A stretch of 63,180 bases of DNA. Origin: Acanthamoeba sp. SK_2022b (Eukaryota; Discosea; Longamoebia; Acanthamoebidae). Shown in pieces: positions 44,401-56,034 of this stretch. A program made the translations under genes and the position numbers. The notes below the pieces were generated by a model. The model searched no databases and had not been told where the DNA came from. It saw only the letters and a list, made by a program, of their open reading frames with translations. The DNA lies in assembly GCA_027943245.1 (NCBI GenBank), contig JANDJZ010000270.1, forward strand, positions 1 to 63,180, in the 5' to 3' direction. Each line of letters begins with the position of its first letter. The first letter of the stretch is position 1.

Positions 44401-47348
44401 TCACTCGAAGCGGGCTGGTCAACGCCGGAATGTCGTTGTTCGTTCGCTATGTGTGAAAAAGAGACACAACATTGGTGAGTGCTCTGCTGGTTTTGTGGCA
44501 AAAGCAAAGTGAGCTGGAGTGCAGTCTGGAGAGGGGGGATTATCACCCCCAGAGCAGCAACAACATTGGCCTGGATTTGTTGCTTGCGTTTGAGAGACCC
44601 GGTCATCTCTAGAGGTGCAAAAGTAGGCCAGAGCGTGCGTTGGTCAGTAGGGGCACTTGAGCCCGCTAAGCAGTGCGACCAAACAGAGGTAAAGAAAGCC
44701 GAGTGTGTCGCACCAGTGGGCAGCAGCTGCAGGGCATAGGTATAATAGCCGTGGGCATTCGCGAGCTCCTGCTCGCACACCAGCGCGCTCTCGAGGACGT
44801 CATTCAGCAGGGGCCACCAACCCTCGCCGTAATAGTGTTGCACCAGACCTTGAAAGAGTCTAATGAGACCTCACCCAACACGTACAGCATATACTTTAGT
44901 ACGTAGAGCGAGTGTATTGAGCAAGTTTTGGAAGCGCACGGTGCGGCCTCAGCGTATTTGGCGGCATCGACGAATTGCTGGGCCAGCAGCGAGTCGATCT
45001 GCAGAAGCATTCGCCCCAGTTTGATCTTCGTGTAGTAGCTTCGCGCCTGTAGTTGTGGCGGTCAGTGTACGCGGGAGGTGGTAAGAGCACGACTGGGAGG
45101 GAGGAACGCACTTTGAGAAGCAGGGAAATGACGTTCTCGGTATGGTTGACCTTGAGTTCGGCTGCTACGGCTATATACAGATCCTCCATCTCATCCGGCA
45201 CCATCGGTTCGCCAGCTGTAGCAGACTCGCAAATGAGGCGTTTGGGCTGCGAATCTATGGACCGTGATGCGTCACGGTAGCGGTGACGTTACCTGCCTCG
45301 AGTGGGTGGTCCTGGAACGGAGCTGGCGGCTGGCCGACAAACACCTGCTTGCTCTTGTCGATGGAGACCAGTGGCTTCTGGTCGATATCCTTGTACCGAT
45401 CGAGGATCGGGGAGCCGCGCACAGGCTGCAGATGAGTGTGTAGTAGGCAGTGTTAGCCGTATTGAACAACCATAATGAGACCACATTGCAAACATCAGAC
45501 GGATAAAGGCGTACCTCGCACAAACGCTTTGCGATGTCTTTTCGCTTGTTTGCATAGATGGCTGCCACCTACGACGGCAGAGTTTGAGCATTCGGGAAGG
45601 GTGAATGAACGCATGAATGAATGAATGGCACGATGCGTACGTGGTAGTAGTAACCAGGGTAGAACTTCTTGTTTTCTACATCGATCACCTGGGGATGCTG
45701 CTCGAGCAGCTGCGCAAATACTTCATACCTGCACAAAAGGAAAACGAAAGCCATTCAAGGTCAATGCTTCATCAATGCACATACCACAAAAGGGAGAACG
45801 CGAGAGGAGCTCAGCACGCACTGTCGCGATAACCACGCCCAATGTTCAAACTCCTTTTCGGCCATGCCCAGTATGCGACGATAAGTCTTGATGTGCCTCT
45901 CGAGTTGCGCCACCGCGTCATTGATGCTGTTGGTGCTCAGATGCAGCTTGCACAACTGTCATGGCGGATTTTGGGAGAGGTGCAACCGATCAGCGTCAAG
46001 GCCATCCGGTTAAAGGAGAGAGAGGGAAGGCACCTTCAAGTGGATGTACTCTGCGACGGTTTTGATCTCCATGACCCGCTGGCGCTCCACGGCGAGATTG
46101 GCCAGATTCACATAGGCATCCAAATAGTGTCTAAGGGACGGATTGGTTGAGATGTGGTGCGAGGAGGTGAGTCGACGTAGTGGTCGAACGAACGTCTACA
46201 TGCAACGCAAACAACGGGCGTACTTGATGGAGATGCGGGTGTCCTTGGAGAACTCTGTGTAGAAAGCGACCTTGAAGCAATATCGCACGTAGTAGTCTTT
46301 GTGTCCAACAACGTTCTTGTTGAGCCGTTCCTTGTCCTTCTTCAACCGCTGCGCTACATCTTTGTAGAAGGCCAGGGCCTGCTCCATCATCACCTTCTCC
46401 AACCTGCGTTTTTCGTGTGTGTAGAGACCCAAGAGGTGAGAACGAGTGCTGCGCGACACTTCTAGTAGTCTGTGGTTGGGCACAGCCTGGCGTACCTCCC
46501 CACAGAACCAGAGATGTCGCTCTCGTAGAAGTAGATGATGCGCTTCGAGTCCACCTCGGCCCTCTTTCGAAAGTTGGAGAGCCGCTCCTCGTGTGAGCTG
46601 TCGGCTGTTGAGCCAACACCAAGTTGAAGACAACGGACACAGTGAGTGCGGTTGACAGCAGAGCGTCTGGTTACGATCGACGCTATAAAGGTGACACTAC
46701 GAAGCGGGGAGGGCAACATACGAGGTGGGCTCTTTTGGACAAGCACGACCAGCGTGCGAATGTTACGAGCCCGCAGCTCCACCCTACACGGCACAACGCA
46801 AACAGGTGAGCTGTCGTGCGTGTGCGTGTGCGTGTGCGTGTGCGTGTGCGTGTGCGTGATTGGCAGACGTACTTCATGGAGTCGAGCATGGCATGGAACT
46901 CGCTCTCCTTGGCCTTCCACTTGTGGTCCTTTGCCCACTCAGGGAACAGGAACACGGCCACGGCCGGTACCATGCGTGTATGCTTGTACATCCAGTTGGC
47001 CTTGAGAACACCTTGTGGTGGCAGGTTCATCTCGCTCTCGAGCGTAGGCGAGGTGCCGGCAATAGATCCATTCGTTGCCGCGCTACCTGCACCTCGCTTC
47101 TTCAAAGAAGAGAGAACCCGCTTTCGCGAGGAAGACGGCGCAGACGATGCCAAGGCGGCGGCAGCCGAGGATGCAGGCAGAGAATCGGAGCGCGCCATGC
47201 TCAATGGATAGAATTGGGGGCGCTTGGTGCCATCTGGTAGCGTCACCACGGAGAGGTTCTTGAATATGCTCTGGTGGAGCTTGTTACCACCGATGAAGGC
47301 AACCACTGGCACGGGGGGCTCACGCAGCTCCTCGGGATACAGATTCAT
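40846..47348 (-). CDS. TRAPPC11: Trafficking protein particle complex subunit 11 (foie gras)
   Basis: A subunit of the TRAPPIII tethering complex at the early secretory pathway. It starts at ATG 47348 (MNLYPEELREPPVPVVAFIG). VLKANWMYKHTRMVPAVAVFLF, then VELRARNIRTLVVLVQKSPP and KRIIYFYESDISGSVGRLEK, match the N-terminus of the family. The foie-gras region follows (LAFYKDVAQRLKKDKERLNK, YYVRYCFKVAFYTEFSKDTR, VYLHTFE-type helices, GYYYHVAAIYANKRKDIAKR, EGWWPLLNDVLESALVCEQE). Later exons hold beta-sandwich segments (FPSPVRFDALRLQFNDASYN, LELKSINEPPALVNEYY-like). The last exon ends in a Ser/Ala-rich tail at TGA 40846-40848. More than 20 short introns are present, and several carry microsatellites. 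It is tandem to the helicase, about 210 bases downstream of that gene's start codon. Confidence 0.9.
41336..41419. repeat. (CAA)n microsatellite
   Basis: About 28 units in a TRAPPC11 intron. Confidence 0.95.
43161..43251. repeat. (ACAAC)n pentanucleotide satellite
   Basis: About 18 perfect units in a TRAPPC11 intron. Confidence 0.95.
46815..46858. repeat. (GTGTGC)n microsatellite
   Basis: Hexanucleotide array in a TRAPPC11 intron. Confidence 0.9.
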
Positions 47349-47547
47349 TTTAACTTCTCTAATTAGACGCGTCAGACACCAAACTCGTTACAGTAAGGAG
47401 CCCCCAGTTCTTCAATTGTCGAGCAACGACGCAGCTGCGTGGGTCCAGATGAGATGTTTGTTGCAATAAGAACCTCCCTTGCTGACGTCATCAACAAAGA
47501 AAAACAAAAAATAAATCGAGAAACGCTGTTCACTCCGCAACACAAAC
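47349..47547. promoter_or_regulatory. Divergent promoter region, TRAPPC11 / PPR protein
   Basis: About 200 bases between two divergent start codons. It becomes about 770 bases if the PPR protein starts at ATG 48123 instead. No specific motif claimed. Confidence 0.45.
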
Positions 47548-50127
47548 ATGATGAGGGCATCACATCGCTGCAGCCTGCGATTGAACCTGTCTCCCCTGTC
47601 TTCACCTCTTTTGCCCTCACCCCAAAACTTTCTACGGCGGTTCTCCACAATCCATCTGCGCTCGCGATTATCTGCATCTTCGCAAACTGCCGCCCGTCCT
47701 CCTTCTCCCCTTCTCACGACACACATCCTGCGACATGAATCTTTGGCCACGCTTGCCGGTACTCCGCCTATCTGCCGAGCATTCCTGGAATCATACGATA
47801 ATCTCCAATTGATCTAACGGCAATCTTGGTGGCCACATGGCAGTTCGCCGATTTGTTGATTTTGGGGCAGCGCCGCTAAAAGAAGAGGTGCTTCCTGCCT
47901 CCAATCTGCTACCAGACCGCAACAGGGTTTTAATCTGCTGTTCTCTTTGCCGCGCCAATCTGCAGGACTTTTACGTGCCGGAACGTGAGCGGCTGGCCGT
48001 CACCAGCATGCCAGCTGCTGTCCATGTCGAGCCCTCCACAAGTTTCGAAACACCACGATTCCCTTCGCCCCGTCCTCCACGTACGTCGAGCGTCCCGTAC
48101 TCGTGATGGAGATGAGGTGTCCATGGGCCTGACCGCTTTCCTTGGATCGCGCCGGCGGGCACCACCAGAGAAGGCAAAGCCCAAAGGCTCGAGGCTTTCG
48201 TCACGAGAGCTGACATCGGTCGAGAAGGGCAATCACCTCATGAAGGAGGCGATCAAGAACAAGTGCGTGTGACCTATTATGAATGAAGCGCGCCAGCTTG
48301 GAGGCAGTACTAACTGGGTCGTCTCGCCCTCCACTCTTGTCTGTGCCGCAGTTTTCCGGGAGACGCCACCTATCTATGGAGGCTAATGAAAAGGAACGGA
48401 CTGGTCCCCAACCTTGACACGTACAAGCTTTTGTTGAATGCATTCTCGATGTCCGGCCTCAGCGACGAGCCCCTCAACGTAACAGCCTCTCCTCTCTCTG
48501 CTGGCGTGCCAGCGCATCGCATTAACTCTACCACTGGCACCAACTTTAGGTCATAAACGACCTGGAGGAGAACAACATTACGCCCGACCAGGAGACCTAC
48601 AATGCACTGCTTCATGTATGCAGCCCTCGCTCTCACCATTTGCACTGTACTTAATGCATTTCACAATGGTGATAGTCACCTTGTTCATTGCTCACAATCA
48701 TTTTGACGCGTCTGTGCACAGTGCATGGTTACTGCCAAGCAGGTATCGAACTTTAGCCTTGCTACCATCGAACAGGTGCGACCTCTCTCTCTCTCTCTCT
48801 CTCTCTGCTCAGAACCTCTATCCAATCCTCAATGATCATGGCACTACTTGCTTGCTCGGTGCACTCACGAAAATCTGGCAGTACGGTGCGCGATACGGGC
48901 TCCAACCCGATGCGGAATCTCACCAGACGCTGGCGTTGGCCTTTCTCAAGGCGGCCGACTTCCGCAGGTACGCTAGTAGCGGTGAATGCATATGTTCGTG
49001 ACCACACACACCAACGAATGGCTTTGCTATTTCTCTCCTCTCTCTCTCTCTCTCTCTCTCATGGAACCTGTAGGGCTTGGTGTGAGGTTGAGAACATGAT
49101 AGCGCGAGGCATCAAACCCCGACGCGAGATCTTCAGTGCTCTCCTCAATTCATCCATGCTTCGAGTGCTTCCTCGAGAAACGATTCAGGTAACGCCACGC
49201 GTGGGCGATGACTGAACGCACAGACGCACGCTAACCCGAACATGTGCTGGTTTGGGGGGGGGGTTGCAATGGTAAGGTGGCCGAGGAGATGATTCGCCAA
49301 GGCGTGCCGCTGCTCACAAACGACATTCACCGAGTGATCGAGATTTGTCTGCGCAACGAGCAGCTCGACAACACGCACAAGTTTATCCAGATGCTGGAGG
49401 CCAACCGCATTCCCATCACCGAGGCGCACATTACACCGGTACTCCTCTTTGCGGGCCGGCGCGCCAATCCCGAGTTCACGATGAAGGTACGTACCTCTCA
49501 CGTTGCTGGTTGCTTGCTTGCTTGCTCTATCTGTTGCGTGCAGTCCAATTAATACGTACATATAAATCAGGCCATAGAGATAAGCAAGCAAATCAGTAAT
49601 GCCAAGGATCTCGTCCATTTTCAACTAGAAGCCCTCATCCGGTCGCAGGCCAACGCCTTTCGGTTCACCGAGGTCTATAAGGTTGCGCGCCCTCGCCTGT
49701 GAGATTTGGCTTGACCTTCTCAGGACTTACCGTCATGCCAAATGCAACGCAGACGATCGTAGAGATGCAGCAACACGGCCTTACACTCCGCCCACACGCA
49801 CATAAGGCCATCGTCAATGCCATGAGTCGCGACATCCGAGTTATCAACGAGGTGCGCGAGCCATAGCTGGTCCTTTACACGTCACATCTTTATTGGGTTT
49901 CATTTTTATTTTGTAAAATAACGAATTACTGGAGTTTTACTATTTTACATCATTAATATACGTTGCTGCCATTTCTTTTCCCAAAGGTGTACGACTTTGT
50001 AGAAGAGCTGTACGCTTCCAAGAAAGAGGAGGCGGACCCCAAGGCCCTGCTGAGCCTTTTGAATTTCGTCATCGCCGCGTGTTCTCAAACTTCTCAGCTT
50101 TCCAAAGGTACTTGTGCGATTCTATTC

Positions 50128-50167
<40 letters not shown>

Positions 50168-50481
50168 GCGCCAGTTGACGCATGTCATGCTCTGCGGGGA
50201 TCGTGCAGCGTTCTCCACGTTTGCGGCGTTGGAGTCGTTCTCGCTGCAGCCCGACCTCACATCCTTCCACGCCCTGCTCGAGGTAGGGCGCCAAGCGCTG
50301 CTTCCCTTATAATTTGTGGACTGCTCAAGCGTCTGACGCTGTGCGTGGCATCTTCTTCCTTATTTCCACAGGGCGTCTCCGTCGTGCCTGGCCACCTCGC
50401 CACCGTGACCCAAATCTACGAGCAAATGGTATTTATCCACATACGCACACGCACACGCGCACGCGCACCTCTCTCTCTCTC

Positions 50482-50537
<56 letters not shown>

Positions 50538-50953
50538 ATCAGTTGAGATCATATTTAGCTCATGAGCTCACAGGTTAAGCATGAGCTGCAACCAACGGAG
50601 AGGACGTTCCATCACCTCATCTCGGCCTTCCTGGTCAATAACGAGCTGGAGAAGGGGCTGGAGACGCTCGACGCCGCGCATAGCCAGAACGTGCTTTTGG
50701 CCTACGAGACCCATTCCTTGGTCGTGCGCAAGATGTGGCGCGCGAACAAACCAACGTTGCTCGCGCGCGCCAAGGAAACCCTGGTCGCGCATGGCTTTAT
50801 GATCGAGTACACCCCATTGCCACTCTCATCCCAGCACTCGCTCTTCTCGGGCTAACACGTGTGCCATGCAGTGAGCAGCTGCAGGAGTACTTGCGGAAGC
50901 CGCCGACCGTACCAGTCGACCAGAGCGAGGTTCCGCGGCTGTGGGAGCGCTAA
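47548..50953 (+). CDS. Pentatricopeptide-repeat protein, probably mitochondrial
   Basis: An RNA-binding organelle protein. The exon at 47548 opens with an Arg/Ser/Leu-rich, acid-free leader containing RRFST, typical of a mitochondrial presequence. How it joins the next exons is unresolved, and ATG 48123 (MGLTAFLGSRRR) is an alternative start. Helical pairs with PPR spacing follow: YLWRLMKRNGLVPNLDTYKL, VINDLEENNITPDQETYNAL, WQYGARYGLQPDAESHQTLA, CEVENMIARGIKPRREIFSA, EEMIRQGVPLLTNDIHRVIE, MLEANRIPITEAHITPVLLF, TIVEMQQHGLTLRPHAHKAI, TFAALESFSLQPDLTSFHAL and YEQMKHELQPTERTFHHLIS. The layout with introns between repeats is unlike intronless plant PPR genes. It ends at TAA 50951-50953, only 77 bases from the convergent dehydrogenase stop. 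The RNA target is unknown. Confidence 0.8.
50128..50168. repeat. (GTT)n microsatellite
   Basis: In an intron of the PPR gene. Confidence 0.9.
50484..50536. repeat. (GT)n microsatellite
   Basis: In an intron of the PPR gene, preceded by a CT run. Confidence 0.95.
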
Positions 50954-51030
50954 GACATTTCTCTGTGGCCTACTCCAGAAAAATAAATAAATAAAATAGA
51001 ATAAAATAAAAGCACTCACGCGCTGGGACT

Positions 51031-52669
51031 TCACATTCGGGCGGATGTGGCAGGCGAGGGAACGAGGACGATGCGCCCGATGACGCCCTTGTCGGCCAAC
51101 AGACGGTGGGCCCGATGAGCCAGGTCGAGCGGCAGCACCTGGTGGACCACCGGTTTCAGTTTCCCCTCGGCGGCCATCGCCAGCACCTGCGCCAGGTCGT
51201 CCCTGCTCAGACATGGCCGATCTGGACGTCAATCTACACGCTACACCACTTTTCTCCAGGTACAGGAGAGACGGGATACCTTGAGGCGCCAGAGCTGCCA
51301 AAGAGCTTGAGCTCCTTGAGGATCAGCAGGCCCGGGTTGATCGTTTCCTTGCCGGCAGTTACGTTGCCGATGATCACCAGCCTGTTGTTATGTTAAATGG
51401 TGTGAGGCAAGAGCACGAGAAGATCCGGGAGCGACGGTTACCGGCCGTTCGGTCGGAGGCTGCGAATGCTGGAGTTCATTGTGGGTGTGCCGACGCACTC
51501 GAGCGCCACGTCTACCGGCGGACGAACGCTGCAGCAATTGATTATTATTTTGTTTTAATTTGATTTGTTCAGTTTTTTGTTTTTTTTTTGTTTTTTGTTT
51601 TGTTTTGTTTGTATGCTTGTTTTGCGGAACCAACCTGTGGTGGAATTGCTGAAGCTCTTCCTTGGTCGAGCACACGATCACCTCGTCGGCGCCGTGTTGG
51701 CGGAGGACGGCTGCCTTGACCTCGGAGGAGGTCACGGCGACAACGTGTGCACCGAACACGTTCTTGGCCAGCTGGATGGCGTGGATGCCCACGCCGCCCG
51801 TGGCCCCGGTGATCAGGACACGCTCACCGGATCGCAGATCGGCGTGGAACCGAAGGCCTCTGAGCGCCACGCCCGCCGTGCACATCAGGAAGCAGCCCTC
51901 TGCCGAGTATGGACGGCCCTGAGTCAGCTCAACTTGGTTCAGCTCATCCGCCAAACGCAGGCGCAGCAACTCAGCGCTAGAGAGGGCTCGTGCCGACGAA
52001 CGAAACCGCATCTGGCAGAGGGACGAGCGAGCTCGCTGTGGCCCGCACGTAGGGCGCGTAGCTGCCATCAACTGTTGTGCCGTAGAATTCCGAGGCCCGT
52101 TCGCACCACCGCGACGACTCGCCTGGTCCCCGCCGCACGTCAACAGCAGTACCCCGCCGCCGAGCGCCGCTGATGTCACGTACGAGGATCGCGACAGACC
52201 CGGCATTTGCCACACTGATCGTGATGCAGGTTCACCACGCGGGCACCGACACGCAGCTACGCTCATAGAACGCGACGTCAACGGCGCGCACAGCGATTCA
52301 GCAAGGTCTCTTCATGTGTTACGGGACGCACCCACGCGGGTTGGTCTTCGCTGGCAGCCACGCCCACCTGCTCTACCACTCCAGCAAACTAAACGCGGGT
52401 GAGCGCGAGCGTGATAGAGCGGATGGCGTGATCGTGCTCGAATCTATTCGCACCTCGTGGCCAGCGATGAGGGGCAGCGCAAATGGAGCGGGGTGGCCGC
52501 CCTTGAGCTCAACCAGCTCGCGATGACACACGCCCACAGCCTCCACCCGCACCAGCACGTCTCCCCGCCCTGGCTGTGGTATAGGCACCTCCCGTCGCAC
52601 CAGAGTGAGCTTGGCACCAGCCGTGGCCCTGCCGCCCTCTCCCTCGCCCTCCAGCCGGTGGGCGTGCAT
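51031..52669 (-). CDS. Zinc-containing medium-chain alcohol dehydrogenase / quinone reductase
   Basis: An NAD(P)H-dependent MDR-family oxidoreductase. It starts at ATG 52669 (MHAHRLEGEGEGG). The catalytic-zinc region is GVCHRELVELKGG with PLIAGHE. The structural-zinc loop VNLHHDQCGKCRVCRD gives three Cys, and RWCERASEFYG in the next exon gives the fourth. DGSYAPYVRATASSLVPLPD follows. The Rossmann fold appears as RSGERVLITGATGGVGIHAI, then VVAVTSSEVKAAVLRQHGAD. The C-terminal part ends ADKGVIGRIVLVPS with TGA at 51031-51033. Introns interrupt the fold, one with a long T/G run near 51540-51620. Substrate cannot be inferred. Motifs place it in the zinc-dependent branch, not the zinc-free zeta-crystallin branch. 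Confidence 0.85.
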
Positions 52670-52891
52670 TTCAAGTATTCTTTTTCTTTTAGCTTTTTGA
52701 AAAAGAAAATCTTTTTCGCAGCATTTCTTCTCCGTAACTGCGGAAGTCCGTTAGGGTTGTCCGCAAAGGGAAAATGAGAGGAATGGCCTGCGTGCGGTTG
52801 CGTTACTGCCCGGAGATGTTTTGTTCATCTTCAACAAAATCGCGTAGCGAAAGACATCTCATCGCTAAACTTTTTGACTCATACCATCGCG
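52670..52891. promoter_or_regulatory. Divergent promoter region, MDR dehydrogenase / DEAD-box helicase
   Basis: About 220 bases between divergent start codons, with a T-rich stretch near 52,680-52,730. No specific element claimed. Confidence 0.45.
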
Positions 52892-54021
52892 ATGGAAGGC
52901 CAACCACACATGAATGGGGCGAGCAACGGCGCATCGCGAGGAGGAAGAGGAGGCGGAGGAGGGCGTGGCGGTGGTAGAGCGGAGGGAAGGGCCGGCGGAC
53001 GAGGCGGACGAGGCGGTGGCGGCAGTCGCGGGGGATACGGAGGCAACGGCGGCGGCGGTCGCGGTGGTGGCCCGGCGCAGCAGAGGTATCAGCCTAAGGC
53101 TCCCGCTGGCGAGGCGCCCAACGGTCACGCGGCTTTCGGCCAATCTCGTCCGCAACAGCCGAGATTCAGCCCCGAAGGCGGCGCGATCCCGATGCAGGAT
53201 GGCTCGCAAAAAGGCTTGAACAAGAGGAAGAGGGGAGGCGACGGCGAGAATGGCGGTGGCCCTCGTGGCGGCGGACGAGGAGGCGGTGCTGGTGGCAGAG
53301 GTAGGGGAGGGCGTGGCGGCGGCCGAGGAGGCAACCGCCAGCCGCGCCGGGAGCACAACGGCGAAGAGCTCGCGCACGTGCGTCCGGCCGCCTTGGATGA
53401 CATGGAGGCCGAGGAGGAGATGATCGTCGAGTCTCTCGGCGAAGTTGAAGTTGCCGATGGTACGTCTCCCGCCAAGCCAAGCAAAAATGAGAACAAGAAG
53501 AAGGGCAACCAGAACAAGAAGCAAAAGACCGAACACGAAGCCTCTGCCCCCGCTGGTGATATTTCCACAGGTACGCATACGCCCTCTGCCTGCTTCTTAC
53601 TCGAAGAGTGGATCATGACCATGTCGATGAAGTTGTTGCGCGCACGAGGACCAGTGTCGCTAACTTCACCGCAGCTCACTCTCTCTTGTCTTTCTCTTCC
53701 CTTTGTTGTGTGGTCCCTTCCCCTCTGCAGAGTCGAAGCCGTTCATGACCAAGACGACGTTCGCGTCGATGGCGAACATCATCTGCCGCGAGTCGCTGCA
53801 GGCGCTCCAGCAGGCGGGGTTCACCTACATGACCCAGGTGCAGGAGGCCGCCATCCCGATCGCGGTCACCGGCAAGGACCTCATCGCCAAGGCTCGCACC
53901 GGTACCGGCAAGACGCTGGGCTTCCTCATGCCCTCGATCGAACGCCTTCACGCGAAGCAGTACGCTCGCCACTCTCCGCCACAACACTCAGTTCACAGCG
54001 ACGCTGATAACTGGATGTGCG

Positions 54022-54065
<44 letters not shown>

Positions 54066-54631
54066 ACGTGGCCAGGCTGTTCACGCCGCAGGGTAAGGTG
54101 TCGGTGCTGGTGATCTCGCCCACGAGGGAGCTGGCCATGCAGACGATGAAGGAGGCCCAGATGCTCCTCAAGCAGCACCGCTACCGCGCGCAGTGCGTGA
54201 TCGGCGGTACCAACATCAAGTCGGAGCACCGCGTCCTCAGCCAGGGCGGCGTAGACATCCTGGTCGCCACGCCCGGCCGTCTTCTGGACCACATCCAGAA
54301 CAGCAGGGGCGTGCGTGAGCTCCTCGATTCGGTGTCGGTGCTGGTGCTCGACGAGGCCGACAAGCTGCTGGAGATGGGCTTCAAGAAGGACATCGACACC
54401 ATCGTCTCCTACCTGCCGCCCACCGGCCACCGCCAGACGCTGCTCTTCTCCGCCACCATGCCGGACCAGCTGGCCCAGCTCGTGCGCAACATCATTGCGC
54501 CGACCCACCAGACCATCGACACCGTGGGCGACGACCAGACCAACGTGCAGGTCAAGCAGGAATACGTCATCGCTCCGTTCAAGTATGTTCACTCTCCCTC
54601 TCTCCCTCTCTCTCTCTCTCTCTCCTACCAT

Positions 54632-54717
<86 letters not shown>

Positions 54718-55681
54718 GATGAACCTTGAAGGCTTACACGCAACAACGTGCGCAACACCAGGGACCAGATTCCCATTTTCTATCAGATGGTGAAGGAGCA
54801 CATGGCCAGCGAGACCGACTACAAGATCATCGCGTTCTTCGTCACGGCGCGCATGACCCAGTTCATGGCCAACCTCTTCAACGACTGCCTGGGCATTCCC
54901 ACGCTCGAGATTCATTCGCGCAAGTCCCAGAGCCAGCGAACAAACACCTCGGACAAGTTCAGGAAGGGCAAGAACGTCATCATGTTCTCCTCTGACGTGT
55001 CTGCTCGCGGCGTCGACTATCCCGATGTCACTCTCGTCCTTCAGGTCAGCTCCCCACCACGACTCCCCATTCGTCCACCTCGAATGCGTGCGTGGCCTGA
55101 CCGTGTGTTGTGTTGTGTTATGTGGTGTGTGTGACGGCGCAGATGGGTCTGCCCGCTGATCAGGCGCAGTATATCCACAGGCTGGGTCGTACGGCCAGGG
55201 CCGGCAAGGAGGGTTCGGGTCTGCTGCTGCTCGCCGACTTTGAGGCCAAGTTCCTGGGCAAGCTTCGCGATCTGCCCATCACCGAGGTGAGCGTCAGCTT
55301 CCACTCGATCCCCCCCCCAAAGAGTATGTGCAGTGTCTTGATTGGATTGGTTGCTGAGACGGGTCATCGAATCGTCGCGTGCAGTACAAGCCGAAGCGAC
55401 CTCTGGCCACCTACGAGACCATGCCGGCCGAGATGGCGGCGCTGCGGGGGCAGAAGGGCGCGCGGGGCCTCAAGAAGCTGCAGGACGGCATCGGCCAGGC
55501 CTACCAGTCGTGGCTCGGCTACTACAACGGCCACTCGAGGTACCTCAACTGGAGCAAGGAGCAGCTCGTGGCCCAGGCCAACGAGCTCGCCACCATCCTG
55601 GGCGCCGACCGTCCGCCCAAGCTCACCGCCCAGTGCATCGGCAAGATGGGCCTGCGCGGTGTGCGCGGACTTGCCATGTGA
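52892..55681 (+). CDS. DEAD-box ATP-dependent RNA helicase, MSS116-like, with RGG-rich N-terminus
   Basis: An ATP-driven RNA helicase. Six exons join in phase: 52892-53570, 53731-53959, 54076-54582, 54732-55044, 55143-55286 and 55385-55681. The first exon encodes a Gly/Arg-rich region (RGG boxes) of about 130 residues, then an acidic patch and a Lys-rich stretch. The core has the Q motif (FTYMTQVQEAAIPI), ARTGTGKT, PTRELA, GG, TPGRLLDH, DEAD (VLVLDEADKLLEMGF), SAT, ARGVDYPDV and HRLGRTARAG. The C-terminal extension YQSWLGYYNGHSRYLNWSKE is typical of the MSS116 / plant RH25-RH31 group, many of which are organellar. No clear presequence precedes the RGG region, so nucleolar or cytosolic location is equally possible. 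Introns 2 and 3 hold (GTT)n and (GT)n arrays. Confidence 0.93.
54020..54065. repeat. (GTT)n microsatellite
   Basis: In intron 2 of the DEAD-box gene. Confidence 0.95.
54635..54716. repeat. (GT)n microsatellite
   Basis: About 40 units in intron 3 of the DEAD-box gene, ending 15 bases before the splice acceptor. Confidence 0.95.
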
Positions 55682-56034
55682 GAGGTTGCAGTCTATCGCA
55701 GACAACACATTTAAAGTTTTGTTGACAACACGTGTGCCCCCCACCCGGCGTCTCAAGTGGATCCACCACCTCCATTTGCAGTGCTACGCAGGATAAGGTT
55801 CTTATTTGGTAAGCATTACCTCGAGGCCACGGTGGCTCTGCGCACTTCTAATTTTGTAAAATTTTCTTGTCTAATTGGCTGAACATTTTTAGTTTTCTCC
55901 TTCTGTCGAACGTTCTTCGCTACAAAACCGGCCGTGTGCTCACGCCCCAAACAAACACGCCACCCGCGACGAACTCACATAACAAACACAATAACCACAG
56001 CACACTGGTATCGGCAACCTTCGGATAAAATAAG
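55682..56034. other. Tandem intergenic spacer
   Basis: About 350 bases between the DEAD-box stop and the ABCG start. It is A/T-rich after 55,800 and presumably holds a 3' UTR and the ABCG promoter. No gene seen. Confidence 0.5.
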